From NCBI GenBank assembly GCA_020161845.1, contig JAIUNK010000003.1:62001-126000 (forward strand): a stretch of 64,000 nt of DNA, read 5' to 3'. The DNA comes from Actinomycetota bacterium (GTDB lineage: Bacteria; Actinomycetota; Actinomycetes; Actinomycetales; Dermatophilaceae). Below the pieces are notes generated by a model, which ran no database searches, was not told where the DNA came from, and saw nothing but the letters and a program-made list of their open reading frames with translations. The position numbers and the translations under genes were made by a program. Numbering within the stretch: the first letter of the stretch is position 1; each line of letters opens with the position of its first letter. This document shows positions 46,186-54,700 of the stretch, one piece after another.

Positions 46186-47388
46186 GTGCGAGTCGACATC
46201 ATGAGCAAGGAATACCCTCCGAACGTCTACGGCGGCGCGGGGGTGCACGTCGCCGAGCTCGTCAAGGCGCTCCGGGCGCGCGGGGACGTGGACGCCCAGG
46301 TGCGGGCCTTCGGCGAGGCCGCCAGTGAGCCGGGCACCACCGGCTACCCCGACCTACCTGAGCTGGCCGCGGCGAACGCGACCCTGCAGACCTTGGGCGT
46401 CGACCTGACCATCGCCGCCGACTGCGCGGGCACCGATCTGGTGCACTCGCACACCTGGTACGCCAACATGGCCGGGCACATCGCCGCCCTGTTGCACGGC
46501 GTGCCGCACGTCATCTCGGCGCACAGCCTGGAGCCGCTGCGGCCGTGGAAGGCCGAGCAGCTGGGCGGCGGTTATCGAGTGAGCAGCTGGGTGGAACGTA
46601 CGGCGTACGAGGCGGCCGCCGCCGTCATCGCCGTCAGCCACGGCATGCGCGCCGACATCCTGCGCTGCTACCCGGCCATCGACCCCGAGACGGTCCGGGT
46701 CGTGCACAACGGCATCGACGCGGACCTGTGGTCGCCGGACCGCAGCGACGCCGCGAAGGACGTGTGCCGCAGCCACGGCGTCGACCCGGATGGGCGCTCG
46801 ATCATCTTCGTCGGCCGCCAGACCCGCCAGAAGGGCCTGCCCTACATGCTGCGGGCCGCCGCCGAGCTGCCCGACGACGTCCAGCTGATCCTGTGCGCGG
46901 GGGCGCCCGACACCAAGGAGATCGGGGCCGAGATCCAGGGGCTCATCACCGAGCTGCAGCAGACCCGCAAGGGCGTGGTCTACATTCCGCAGATGCTGCC
47001 GCGGGCCCAGGTCATCGCGCTGGAGTCGCACGCGACGGCGTTCGCCTGCCCCTCCATCTATGAGCCGCTGGGCATCGTGAACCTGGAGGCGATGGCCTGC
47101 GAGGTGGCGGTCGTGGCCACGCGGACCGGGGGTATCCCGGAGGTCGTCGTCGACGGCGAGACCGGCTGGCTGATCGACATCGAGCAGGTCCAGGACGGCA
47201 CCGGCACCCCGCTGGACGACAAGAAGTGGGTCGCCGACCTGGCGGCCGCGATGAACGAGGCGGTCAGCGATCCCGAGCGGGCGCGGGCGTACGGCGTGGC
47301 CGGGCGCCAACGGGCCGTCGAGCAGTTCAGCTGGACCACCATCGGCGACAAGACCATGGAGGTCTACGCCTCGGTGCTCGGGCGCTGA
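46186..47388 (+). CDS. glgA: Glycogen synthase GlgA (actinobacterial GT4 type)
   Basis: This 400-residue GT4 glycosyltransferase begins with VRVDIMSKEYPPNVYGGAGV, the KxGG-like donor-site loop, then LVHSHTWYANMAGHIAA, AVSHGMRADI, FVGRQTRQKGLPYML and ACPSIYEPLGIVNLEAMACE with the conserved glutamates. It extends glucan or, in mycobacteria (GlgM), makes maltose-1-phosphate from ADP-glucose. GTG 46186 is chosen for the leaderless -10 box and because similarity starts there. The neighbouring glgC supplies its donor. Confidence 0.93.
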   Translation: MRVDIMSKEYPPNVYGGAGVHVAELVKALRARGDVDAQVRAFGEAASEPGTTGYPDLPELAAANATLQTLGVDLTIAADCAGTDLVHSHTWYANMAGHIAALLHGVPHVISAHSLEPLRPWKAEQLGGGYRVSSWVERTAYEAAAAVIAVSHGMRADILRCYPAIDPETVRVVHNGIDADLWSPDRSDAAKDVCRSHGVDPDGRSIIFVGRQTRQKGLPYMLRAAAELPDDVQLILCAGAPDTKEIGAEIQGLITELQQTRKGVVYIPQMLPRAQVIALESHATAFACPSIYEPLGIVNLEAMACEVAVVATRTGGIPEVVVDGETGWLIDIEQVQDGTGTPLDDKKWVADLAAAMNEAVSDPERARAYGVAGRQRAVEQFSWTTIGDKTMEVYASVLGR

Positions 47389-47427
47389 CTGAACCGATGC
47401 CGCGCTGACCGATCAGCGCCGGGCGCG

Positions 47428-48204
47428 TCAGTCCCGGTCGGGGCCGCGCCAGCCGGCCAGGTGCAGCGCAGCGACATTGGTGGCCGCCGCGAGGGCGTGA
47501 TCGCCCTCGCGGCGCAGCCGCAGCAGCTCCTCACGCCGCCGGGCGGTGACCTCGAGGCTGTGCGCGTCGCGGAGCTGGTCCAGACCGAGGTCGGCCACGG
47601 TGCCCAGCGTCGCGGCGCGCGCGATGACCCGCCGCGCCCGCTCCGAGAGTCCGTCCGGCAGCCCCCATCGCCCGCCCGCCAACCGGGCCTCGGCCAATTC
47701 GCGCAGGCCGTCGGTGGGCCAGGAGCGCGCATCCAGCGCCTCCAGCGTCGCGGTAGCCGTGACCAGGGTCTCGCCGAGCCCACGTTCCACCTCGCGCAGA
47801 TCCAGCGCATCGACCTCGTGCACCGGCACCGGATCCCCGGAATAGGCCGCCCAGCGCACCGATCCGATGCGGTCCAGCGGTGCCGCGTCGACCGGGCCGA
47901 GCTGGGCCAGGGTGGGCACCAGGGCATCGCCGAGCCCGGGCACGAACACGCATTCGCCCGCCTCCACCGCGGCGGCCAGCACCTCCCGCCCCCGAGGCAG
48001 CAACCCGGGCGCCCCGGGATGCGGCAGGGCCACCAGAACGGCGCGCTCGCCGAGGTCGTGCCAGGTCTGCAGCCGCTCGGTGCGTCCCCCGACGAGGTCC
48101 AGGTCGCCGGTGGCCGTGCGCAGGGCATCGGGCAGGGCCACCCGGCCGGCGTACGCGGCCGTCACCCACAGCGCGAGGCGTACGCTCACGGGCAGCTCGG
48201 ACAT
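47428..48204 (-). CDS. Conserved actinobacterial protein of unknown function
   Basis: This 258-residue protein has no recognised domain. It starts MSELPVSVRLALWVTAAYAG, contains GRTERLQTWHDLGERAVLVA, and a long central stretch rich in Ala, Leu and Arg, predicted soluble. Leaderless: TACGAT on the minus strand (48211-48216) ends 6 bases before ATG 48204. It diverges from the ABC ATPase gene. I cannot assign a role. Confidence 0.65.
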   Translation of the reverse strand: MSELPVSVRLALWVTAAYAGRVALPDALRTATGDLDLVGGRTERLQTWHDLGERAVLVALPHPGAPGLLPRGREVLAAAVEAGECVFVPGLGDALVPTLAQLGPVDAAPLDRIGSVRWAAYSGDPVPVHEVDALDLREVERGLGETLVTATATLEALDARSWPTDGLRELAEARLAGGRWGLPDGLSERARRVIARAATLGTVADLGLDQLRDAHSLEVTARRREELLRLRREGDHALAAATNVAALHLAGWRGPDRD

Positions 48205-48249
48205 CCGGCCATCGTAGGGGTCTTGCGCGAATCGACGCGGGACGTGCCC

Positions 48250-48255
48250 TAGGGT
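48250..48255 (+). promoter_or_regulatory. Probable -10 box before a mini-ORF
   Basis: TAGGGT ends 6 bases before the ATG at 48262, not before the ATPase start, so the transcript may begin at the mini-ORF. Confidence 0.5.
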
Positions 48256-48261
48256 CGAAGT

Positions 48262-48297
48262 ATGAACGCCGAGGAAGCGCGGGGCCGGCATGAGTGA
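48262..48297 (+). CDS. Possible 11-codon leader ORF overlapping the ABC ATPase start
   Basis: ATG 48262 opens MNAEEARGRHE, stopping at 48297, 8 bases inside the ATPase gene, in another frame. Its start fits a leaderless transcript from the box at 48250. It also contains the GAGGAA that serves the ATPase ATG at 48290. Translation of the leader could open that site by coupled reinitiation. No peptide function is implied. Confidence 0.35.
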   Translation: MNAEEARGRHE

Positions 48298-49279
48298 CGT
48301 GCTGGAGTTCGCTGGGGTCGGCGTCGTCCGCGGTGGGGCCTCGCTCCTGGACGGCATCGACTGGTCCGTCGAGGAGGGCGAACGCTGGGTCGTGCTGGGC
48401 CCGAACGGGGCCGGCAAGACGACGCTGCTCCAGCTCGCCGCCGCCCGGATGCACCCGACCCGAGGCGTGGCCTCGGTGCTCTCGGAGATCCTCGGCGCGG
48501 TCGACGTCTTCGAGTTGCGGCCGAGGATCGGCCTGGCCAGTAGCGCCCTCGCCGACCGGGTGCCCGGCAGCGAGCTGGTGCGCGATGTCGTGCTCACCGC
48601 GTCGTACGGCGTGGTCGGTCGCTGGCGCGAACACTACGAGCGGCTGGACGTCTCCCGCGCCCGCCGGCTGCTGCGTTCCCTCGGGGCCGAGCACCTCTCC
48701 GAACGGACCTACGGCACCCTCTCGGAGGGGGAGCGCAAGCGGGTCCTGATCGCCCGCGCCCTGATGACCGATCCCGAACTGATGCTGCTCGACGAGCCGG
48801 CGGCCGGGCTGGACCTGGCCGGTCGCGAAGACCTGGTCGCCCGGCTCGGGGAGATCGCCCGGGATCTCGAAGCGCCCGCGCTGGTTCTCGTGACGCACCA
48901 CGTGGAGGAGATTCCGCCCGGATTCACCGACGTGCTGCTGCTGCGTGGTGGCCGGATCGTGGCGGCCGGCCCGATCGGGATGACGCTCACCCAGGCCAAC
49001 CTCGAGGCGACCTTCGCGATGCCGCTGCACCTGGAGCGGTACGACGACCGGTGGGCCGCGCGCTCCCGGGTGCCGGAGCCGGGGGAGCAAGGGCCTTGGA
49101 CCCACCCGACCCCGGCGTCGTCGGGCGCTGCGGCGGAGCCCGCGCCGGGGGTTGCAGCGGGGCCCGCGTCGAGGCCCGTGTCGGGGCCGACCTCGGCCGA
49201 CGGAGAAGTCGCCACCGGCGCCGACGTACCGTCCGGTGCGTCCGACAGGGAACCCCAGGGCGTCCCCGAACGTCGATAA
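48290..49279 (+). CDS. ABC transporter-type ATPase (ModF/iron-type, no permease nearby)
   Basis: This 329-residue ATPase has Walker A GPNGAGKTTLL, signature TLSEGERKRVLIARALM, Walker B LMLLDEPAAGLDLAGR and H-loop LVTHHVEEIPPGF. The last 80 residues are a low-complexity Pro/Ala/Ser/Gly tail lacking in relatives. No permease or binding protein lies near. Proteins of this kind resemble the ModF group or single cytosolic ABC proteins, so a transport role is uncertain. Confidence 0.85.
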   Translation: MSDVLEFAGVGVVRGGASLLDGIDWSVEEGERWVVLGPNGAGKTTLLQLAAARMHPTRGVASVLSEILGAVDVFELRPRIGLASSALADRVPGSELVRDVVLTASYGVVGRWREHYERLDVSRARRLLRSLGAEHLSERTYGTLSEGERKRVLIARALMTDPELMLLDEPAAGLDLAGREDLVARLGEIARDLEAPALVLVTHHVEEIPPGFTDVLLLRGGRIVAAGPIGMTLTQANLEATFAMPLHLERYDDRWAARSRVPEPGEQGPWTHPTPASSGAAAEPAPGVAAGPASRPVSGPTSADGEVATGADVPSGASDREPQGVPERR

Positions 49280-49338
49280 GGACAGGCCCGGGGGTGCACG
49301 GCGCCCCCGAGCATCATTGCGAGAGAGGGGAGCTGCCG

Positions 49339-49818
49339 GTGGATTGGCTCGAATCCAACTCGTGGGCGGCCTGGCTCGCCCTGGCGCTGGCCCTGGGCGC
49401 GATCGAGGCCGCGACCGTTGATTTCGTCTTCATCATGCTCGCCGGCGGCGCCACCGCCGGGGCCGCAGCCGGCGCGCTGGGCGCCCCCTTCCCGGTGCAG
49501 GTCGTCGCCGCGGTCGCGGTGGCGGCGGCCCTGCTGGTGCTGGTGCGCCCCGAGATGAAGAAGCGCATGCTGGCCAGTTCCGCCCAGGTCGCCCTCGGCA
49601 CGGAGGCCTATCTGGGCCGGTCCGGTCGGGCCACCACCGAGGTGACCAGCACCGGTGGCCGCGTCAGCATCGGTGGTGAGGAGTGGTCGGCCCGGCTCGT
49701 CGAGGGCGCCCTGCCCGTCGCCAGTGGCGGCCAGGTTCAGGTCGTGTCCATCGACGGCGCCACCGCCGTCGTCGCTCCCGCGACCACACCAGAGGACGTC
49801 ATCGGCCCGGCCAGCTGA
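49339..49818 (+). CDS. NfeD-like membrane protein
   Basis: This 159-residue protein has two to three membrane segments (AAWLALALALGAIEAATVDF, then VFIMLAGGATAGAAAGALGA and VQVVAAVAVAAALLVLV) and a C-terminal OB-fold NfeD domain (YLGRSGRATTEVTSTGGRVS, GQVQVVSIDGATAVVAP). NfeD partners with SPFH proteins in membrane microdomain quality control, and the SPFH gene follows 34 bases later. GTG 49339 has a GAGG-rich leader. Confidence 0.85.
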   Translation: MDWLESNSWAAWLALALALGAIEAATVDFVFIMLAGGATAGAAAGALGAPFPVQVVAAVAVAAALLVLVRPEMKKRMLASSAQVALGTEAYLGRSGRATTEVTSTGGRVSIGGEEWSARLVEGALPVASGGQVQVVSIDGATAVVAPATTPEDVIGPAS

Positions 49819-49851
49819 CGCTGGACCGCAGACCATCGGGGAAGAGGAAAC

Positions 49852-51147
49852 ATGAATCTCACGCTCATCCTGCTGTTCCTGCTCGTCGTGTTCGGGGTGA
49901 CGGTCATCAGTCGGGCCGTCCGGATCGTGCCCCAGCAGACGGCGCTGATCATCGAACGCCTGGGTAGTTATCACGCCACCCTGCACGGCGGTATCCACCT
50001 GCTCTTCCCGTTCGTGGACCGGGTGCGCGCGAGCATCGATCTGCGCGAGCAGGTGGTCAGCTTCCCGCCGCAGCCGGTGATCACCTCCGACAACCTCGTG
50101 GTCAACATCGACACGGTCATCTACTACGCGGTCACGGATGCGAAGTCCGCGGTCTATGAGATCGCCAACTTCATCCAGGGCATCGAGCAACTCACGGTGA
50201 CCACGCTGCGCAATGTCATCGGCTCGCTCGACCTCGAGCAGACCCTGACCAGCCGCGACCAGATCAACGGTCAGCTCCGCGGCGTCCTTGACGAGGCGAC
50301 CGGCCGCTGGGGCATCCGGGTGGCGCGCGTCGAACTCAAGGCCATCGACCCGCCGCACAGCGTGCAGGACTCGATGGAGAAGCAGATGCGCGCCGAGCGC
50401 GACCGGCGCGCCGCGATCCTGACCGCCGAAGGCGTCAAGCAGTCGGCGATCCTGACCGCCGAGGGCGACAAGCAGTCCCAGATCCTGCGCGCCGAGGGTT
50501 CGGCGCAGGCCCGGATCCTGGAGGCCCAGGGCCAGGCCCGCGCCATCACCTCGGTGTTCGAAGCGATCCACCGCGGCAAGCCGGACCAGAAGCTGCTCGC
50601 CTACCAATACCTGCAGGTGCTCCCGCAGCTGGCCCGCGGCGACGCCAACAAGATGTGGATCGTCCCCAGCGAACTCACCGACGCGTTGCGCGGCATCAGC
50701 AGCGCCCTCGGTGGGCAGCAGCCGGCCCCGGTGGACGACAGCGAGCCGTGGGTGCCGACCCCGGAGCAGGACGACGCGTTCGCCAACACGATGCTGCAAA
50801 GCCCGGAAGAGGCCCTGGCGGAGGCGCGCAACGAGGCGGCGCGAACCTCCTCGGAGGCCGCCAACACCAGCGCTCAGGTGCGGGGCACCCATCGCGGTGA
50901 GGGCGCCGCGGGAGGCACCCGGCCCGCCGACCAGGGTTCGGCCCAGCCACGCCCGGCCCAGCCGCAGGAGGTCGCCGGCATGCCGGCCCCGGCGGGTCTG
51001 CCGCCGGCGCACGACGTACCGCCGCCCCCCGGTCCCAGCTCGGCGCCGCGGGTGGAGCAGCAGATGCCCGCGCGTCCGCCGTACCCGCCCCAGCAGGGTG
51101 ACCCCGGCGCCTGGGGTCGGCCGCCGCAGGGGCCCCAGCAGGGCTGA
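49852..51147 (+). CDS. SPFH/Band 7 (stomatin/flotillin-like) membrane protein
   Basis: This 431-residue protein has an N-terminal anchor (NLTLILLFLLVVFGVTVISR), the SPFH domain from IVPQQTALIIERLGSYHATL to about residue 190 (VARVELKAIDPPHSVQDSM), a charged coiled-coil helix with a repeated ILTAEG motif (ILTAEGVKQSAILTAEGDKQ), then a Pro/Ala/Gln-rich tail of about 130 residues. It oligomerises at the membrane and, with the NfeD protein encoded upstream, probably organises or checks membrane proteins. Confidence 0.92.
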   Translation: MNLTLILLFLLVVFGVTVISRAVRIVPQQTALIIERLGSYHATLHGGIHLLFPFVDRVRASIDLREQVVSFPPQPVITSDNLVVNIDTVIYYAVTDAKSAVYEIANFIQGIEQLTVTTLRNVIGSLDLEQTLTSRDQINGQLRGVLDEATGRWGIRVARVELKAIDPPHSVQDSMEKQMRAERDRRAAILTAEGVKQSAILTAEGDKQSQILRAEGSAQARILEAQGQARAITSVFEAIHRGKPDQKLLAYQYLQVLPQLARGDANKMWIVPSELTDALRGISSALGGQQPAPVDDSEPWVPTPEQDDAFANTMLQSPEEALAEARNEAARTSSEAANTSAQVRGTHRGEGAAGGTRPADQGSAQPRPAQPQEVAGMPAPAGLPPAHDVPPPPGPSSAPRVEQQMPARPPYPPQQGDPGAWGRPPQGPQQG

Positions 51148-51197
51148 CTTCCGAACCGGCCGCGAATCGGCACCCGCCCACCGTCTAAGGTGGGCGG

Positions 51198-52043
51198 GTG
51201 CCGCTGCTCGAGATCGTCGCCATCACGCTGGCGGGCGTCGCCGCGGGCACCATCAACGCCATCGTCGGATCCGGAACCCTGGTGACCTTTCCGACGCTGC
51301 TGATGCTCGGCTACCCCCCGCTGACCGCGAACATAAGCAACAGCCTCGGGCTGCTGCCCGGCGGGCTCGCCGGGGCCTATGGCTACCGTCGCGAACTGGC
51401 CGGTCACGGCGCGCTGGTACGCCGTCTGGTGCCGCCCGCCGTGCTCGGCGGGGTGGTCGGGGCCCTGCTGCTGCTGGTGCTGCCGTCCTCGGTGTTCGCC
51501 GCGGTGGTCCCGGCGCTGGTGCTCTTCGGGCTCATCATGGTGGTCGCCGGGCCGCGGTTGCAGCGGGCCAGCGCGGCCCGGGCCGCCCGCGCCGAACAGG
51601 CGGCCAGGGACGAACTGGCCCAGCAGGCGCACCAGGCCGAGCCCGGCCCCGCCGCCGATCACGCCGCCGGCCACCCCCGCCGCAGCCCCGCGGTGCCCAC
51701 CGTGGTGTTCCTGACCGGCATCTACGGCGGCTACTTCGGCGCGGCTCAGGGCATCATCCTGGTGGGGCTGCTCAGCGTGCTGTTGCCGGTGGGTCTGCAG
51801 AGCATCAATGCCGTCAAGAACGTCGTCGTCCCGCTGGTGAACCTGGTTTCCTCGATCCTGTTCATGGCCCTGCGCTGGGGCGAGATCTCCTGGGCGGCAG
51901 TGCTGCTGATCGGCATCGGCAGCGCCGTCGGGGGGCTGCTCGGCAGCGCCATCGGCCGGCGGCTGCCCCCGGCGGCGCTGCGCGGCGTGATCCTGGTCGT
52001 CGGCCTGGTCGCGTTGGCGCGCCTGACGATCTGGCCGGCGTGA
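51198..52043 (+). CDS. TSUP-family (TauE/SafE-like) membrane transporter
   Basis: This 281-residue protein has about eight membrane segments with the TSUP internal repeat: AGTINAIVGSGTLVTFPTLL near the start and GIYGGYFGAAQGIILVGLLS near residue 175. A cytosolic Ala/Gln/Arg-rich loop (about 120-160) separates the halves. The family moves sulfite, sulfonates or organic acids. GTG 51198 is 6 bases after TAAGGT (51186-51191), again leaderless. Confidence 0.9.
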   Translation: MPLLEIVAITLAGVAAGTINAIVGSGTLVTFPTLLMLGYPPLTANISNSLGLLPGGLAGAYGYRRELAGHGALVRRLVPPAVLGGVVGALLLLVLPSSVFAAVVPALVLFGLIMVVAGPRLQRASAARAARAEQAARDELAQQAHQAEPGPAADHAAGHPRRSPAVPTVVFLTGIYGGYFGAAQGIILVGLLSVLLPVGLQSINAVKNVVVPLVNLVSSILFMALRWGEISWAAVLLIGIGSAVGGLLGSAIGRRLPPAALRGVILVVGLVALARLTIWPA

Positions 52044-52105
52044 GGTCGGCGTGACCGGCCCCGATGTGCCTGGCGTGAGTGGCCGCTGCCGGTGAGGGAC
52101 CGACC

Positions 52106-52912
52106 GTGACCATTCCCGTCACCGACAGCCGCGACGAGCGCCTGGCGGACTACTTCGCGCTCACCGACGTGGCCCTGCGCCGCCGCCTCGACGTCGAGCG
52201 GGGGCTCTACCTCGCCGAGAGCGACAAGGTCATTCGCCGCGCGCTGGGGGCAGGACACCGGCCCCGTTCCTACCTGATGGCGCAGCGCTGGGTGCGCGAG
52301 CTCGCCGACCTGGTGGCCGCGGCGGAGGCGGCGGACGTGCCGGTGTACGTCGGCAGCGACGAGGTCATCACCGCGATGACCGGATTCCACCTGCACCGCG
52401 GCGCCATCGCGGCCATGCACCGGCCGCCGCCGACGCCGCTGGCCGAGGTGTTGGCCGGGGCGCGGCGCGTGGTCGTGCTGGAGGACATCGTCGACCACAC
52501 CAACGTGGGCGCGATCTTTCGCAGTGCCGCCGCCCTCGGCACCGACGCCGTCCTGGTGACCCCGCGCTGCGCCGACCCCCTCTACCGGCGCAGCATCCGG
52601 GTGTCGATGGGCACGGTGTTCCAGGTGCCTTGGGCCCGCATCGACCCGTGGCCCGGCGGGGTGGCCACCCTCGCGCAGGCGGGCTTCGTCGTGGCCGCGT
52701 TCGCGTTGGCGCCGGACGCGGTGCCGCTGGAGCAGCTGGCGGCCGACCCGCCGCAGCGACTCGCCCTGGTGATGGGCACGGAGGGGGACGGGTTGGGGCG
52801 CCGGACGGTGGCCGCCTGCGATCTGGTCATCCGGATCCCGATGGCCGGCGGCGTCGACTCACTCAATGTCGCCGCCGCCAGCGCCGTCGCGATGTGGGCG
52901 CTGCGGACCTGA
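52106..52912 (+). CDS. TrmH/SpoU-family RNA 2'-O-methyltransferase
   Basis: The predicted protein has 268 residues from GTG 52106 (AGGGAC upstream); GTG 52079 is also in frame. The N-terminal RNA-binding part (RRLDVERGLYLAESDKVIRR) is followed by the knotted SPOUT domain with DHTNVGAIFRSAAALGTDAV, LALVMGTEGDGLGRRTVAAC and IRIPMAGGVDSLNVAAASAV. These are the three SpoU motifs. It probably methylates 23S rRNA or tRNA; the target site is unknown. Confidence 0.92.
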   Translation: MTIPVTDSRDERLADYFALTDVALRRRLDVERGLYLAESDKVIRRALGAGHRPRSYLMAQRWVRELADLVAAAEAADVPVYVGSDEVITAMTGFHLHRGAIAAMHRPPPTPLAEVLAGARRVVVLEDIVDHTNVGAIFRSAAALGTDAVLVTPRCADPLYRRSIRVSMGTVFQVPWARIDPWPGGVATLAQAGFVVAAFALAPDAVPLEQLAADPPQRLALVMGTEGDGLGRRTVAACDLVIRIPMAGGVDSLNVAAASAVAMWALRT

Positions 52913-52958
52913 CCTGCCGGTGGCGGGGGCCGGACCCGAGAGCGCGCGAGCGCCAAGG

Positions 52959-53486
52959 TCAGGCGGCGTACAGTCCCGTCAGGAACGCCCGGCCCACGAC
53001 GTGCTGCAGCATCATGAAGCTGGCCTTGGCCGCGTGCGTGTCCGCCTCCAGATCCAGACGCTCCACGTCGAGGGCGGCGACGACGAACATGTATCGGTGC
53101 GGCCGATCGCCCTGGGGCGGCGCGGCGCCGCCGAAGTCGCGGGTGCCGAAGTCGTTGGCCAGCTGGATCGCCCCGTGCGGCAGCGACCCACCGTGCTCGA
53201 CGCCGGCGCCGGCGGGCAGCTGCGTGCAGTCGCCCGGGACATTGGCCACGAACCAGTGCCAGAACCCGGACGGCGTCGGAGCATCGGGGTCGTAGCAGGT
53301 CACGGCGTAGCTCTTGGTGCCCTCGGGGGCACCCGACCAGCGCAGCGCGGGGGAGGCGTTGCCCTTGGCGTAGACCTGGTCGTCGGGCAGTTGGCCGCCG
53401 TCGGCGAAGTCGCCTTCCAGGCTGAACGTGGCGACCTTCGGCAGGAACGAGTACGGGTCCGGGGGAGTCGGTCGGTCGAGGTTCAT
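52959..53486 (-). CDS. YbhB/YbcL-type PEBP (Raf kinase inhibitor-like) protein
   Basis: This 175-residue protein has the PEBP signature: NASPALRWSGAPEGTKSYAV, CYDPDAPTPSGFWHWFVANV and GPxPPxG-like GAAPPQGDRPHRYMFVVAAL. A ligand-binding pocket formed by the DPDAP and HWFV motifs is intact. Its role in bacteria is unclear; ligands may be phospholipid-like. No signal peptide is seen. Confidence 0.93.
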   Translation of the reverse strand: MNLDRPTPPDPYSFLPKVATFSLEGDFADGGQLPDDQVYAKGNASPALRWSGAPEGTKSYAVTCYDPDAPTPSGFWHWFVANVPGDCTQLPAGAGVEHGGSLPHGAIQLANDFGTRDFGGAAPPQGDRPHRYMFVVAALDVERLDLEADTHAAKASFMMLQHVVGRAFLTGLYAA

Positions 53487-53507
53487 GGGGGCAGCCTAGC
53501 GAGCCGG

Positions 53508-53888
53508 TCACCGCACCAGCAGGTCGACCAATCGGGACAATTCGGCGTCCGGATCTGCGCAGACCCCGCCGTGCACCGGGCCCGGCTGGACGATCGTGCT
53601 GCGCGGGGCGGCCAGCCATCCGAACCGGGCGCCGTCCCGACCCAGCCGGGGCCGCCCGCCACCCTCCCGGCCGGCACACACGTCGTCGATCACGGCGAGG
53701 GCGCCGCGCAGCTCGGCGGTCGGCAGGCCCGGGGCCAGGGCGGCCAGGCGGGCCTCGTCGACGGCCCACGCGCAGCGCAGGAAGCTCGCCTGCTGGCAAT
53801 ACAGCACCACCCCGACGTTGACGAATTCCTCCCGGTCGACGCGCGGCACGGCGCGCACCACGACGTACTGGTAGGGCAAGGTCGTCAC
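53508..53888 (-). CDS. DUF3037 protein, partner of the HipA-like kinase
   Basis: The predicted protein has 126 residues from GTG 53888, which overlaps the kinase stop (GTGA). It begins MTTLPYQYVVVRAVPRVDRE and continues EEFVNVGVVLYCQQASFLRC, the DUF3037 hallmark (Y-x-V-V-R-x-V-P ... E-x-V-N-x-G-V-x-L-Y). Function is unknown. In many bacteria the DUF3037 gene directly follows a HipA-like gene, as here, so they probably act together. Confidence 0.8.
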   Translation of the reverse strand: MTTLPYQYVVVRAVPRVDREEFVNVGVVLYCQQASFLRCAWAVDEARLAALAPGLPTAELRGALAVIDDVCAGREGGGRPRLGRDGARFGWLAAPRSTIVQPGPVHGGVCADPDAELSRLVDLLVR

Positions 53889-54658
53889 CGGGTCGCCCCC
53901 CGGTTCGGCAACCACGCGGCGGGCGCGGCCAGGCGGGCGGTGAGGTGTTGCAGGTACGCCGTGCGCACGGCGGCCGCATCGGGCAACCAGTCGGTCGGCT
54001 CCAGCCACTCCTGCGGCACATCGGCCACCACCGACTCCAGCACCGCCGCCGGGAGCCGCGCGGCGAGGCGGTCGTGCGCGGCGCTCACGTCGGCCGACAC
54101 CTCGGCCAGCACATGCCCACCGGCGTCGTACGGCTGGGCCGCGAACCGGGCCGCGTCCGGCGCCCGCCGGGGCCAGGAGTGGTGGAAATACAGGGCGGCG
54201 CCGGAGTCGATGGCCCAGGTGTGCCCGCCCCAGACCAGCAGGTTGGGGTTGGCCCAGGTGCGGTCCACGTTGGCGGTGAGCGCATCGAGCCAGACGATCG
54301 CCGCGGCCTCGTCGGGGTCCGGCGGCCGGGCGCCGTCGTAACCGAACGCCCCCGGCAGGAAGTCGATCCCCAAGTTGCTGCCCGGGGAGGCCGTGAGCAG
54401 GTCCTGGACCTCCTCGTCGGCCTCGTACCGCGCGATCGGCTCCGGCAGCGTGATCGTCACCAGGTCCGGGGTCCGCACCTGCAGGGCCCGGGCCAGGCCC
54501 GCGCAGATGACCTCGGCGACCAGCACCTTGAGGCCCTGGCCGGCGCCGCGGAACTTCACGACATACATGCCGAGGTCGGTCGCCTCCACCAGGCCGGGCA
54601 GCGAGCCGCCCTCCCGGAACGGGGCGACATACCGGGTGGCGTCGACATGCGGGAGCAC
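53885..54658 (-). CDS. HipA-like Ser/Thr kinase-fold protein
   Basis: This 257-residue protein has the HipA catalytic core in miniature: ATP-binding K35 in MYVVKFRGAGQG, catalytic loop TANVDRTWANPNLLVW (D132, N137 or N139) and the metal-binding D151 in WAIDSGAALYF. It is about half the length of HipA (440 residues) and lacks the N-terminal subdomain and the activation-loop region. No HipB-like antitoxin is nearby; the partner is DUF3037. HipA phosphorylates a tRNA synthetase, but this compact group is uncharacterised. Confidence 0.75.
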   Translation of the reverse strand: MLPHVDATRYVAPFREGGSLPGLVEATDLGMYVVKFRGAGQGLKVLVAEVICAGLARALQVRTPDLVTITLPEPIARYEADEEVQDLLTASPGSNLGIDFLPGAFGYDGARPPDPDEAAAIVWLDALTANVDRTWANPNLLVWGGHTWAIDSGAALYFHHSWPRRAPDAARFAAQPYDAGGHVLAEVSADVSAAHDRLAARLPAAVLESVVADVPQEWLEPTDWLPDAAAVRTAYLQHLTARLAAPAAWLPNRGATR

Positions 54659-54687
54659 GGCGTCAGGCTACTCGCGCCCGCGGACGC

Positions 54688-54693
54688 TAGTTT
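54688..54693 (+). promoter_or_regulatory. Probable -10 box of leaderless acyltransferase gene
   Basis: TAGTTT ends 7 bases before ATG 54701, and there is no ribosome site. Confidence 0.5.
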
Positions 54694-54700
54694 GGTCGCC

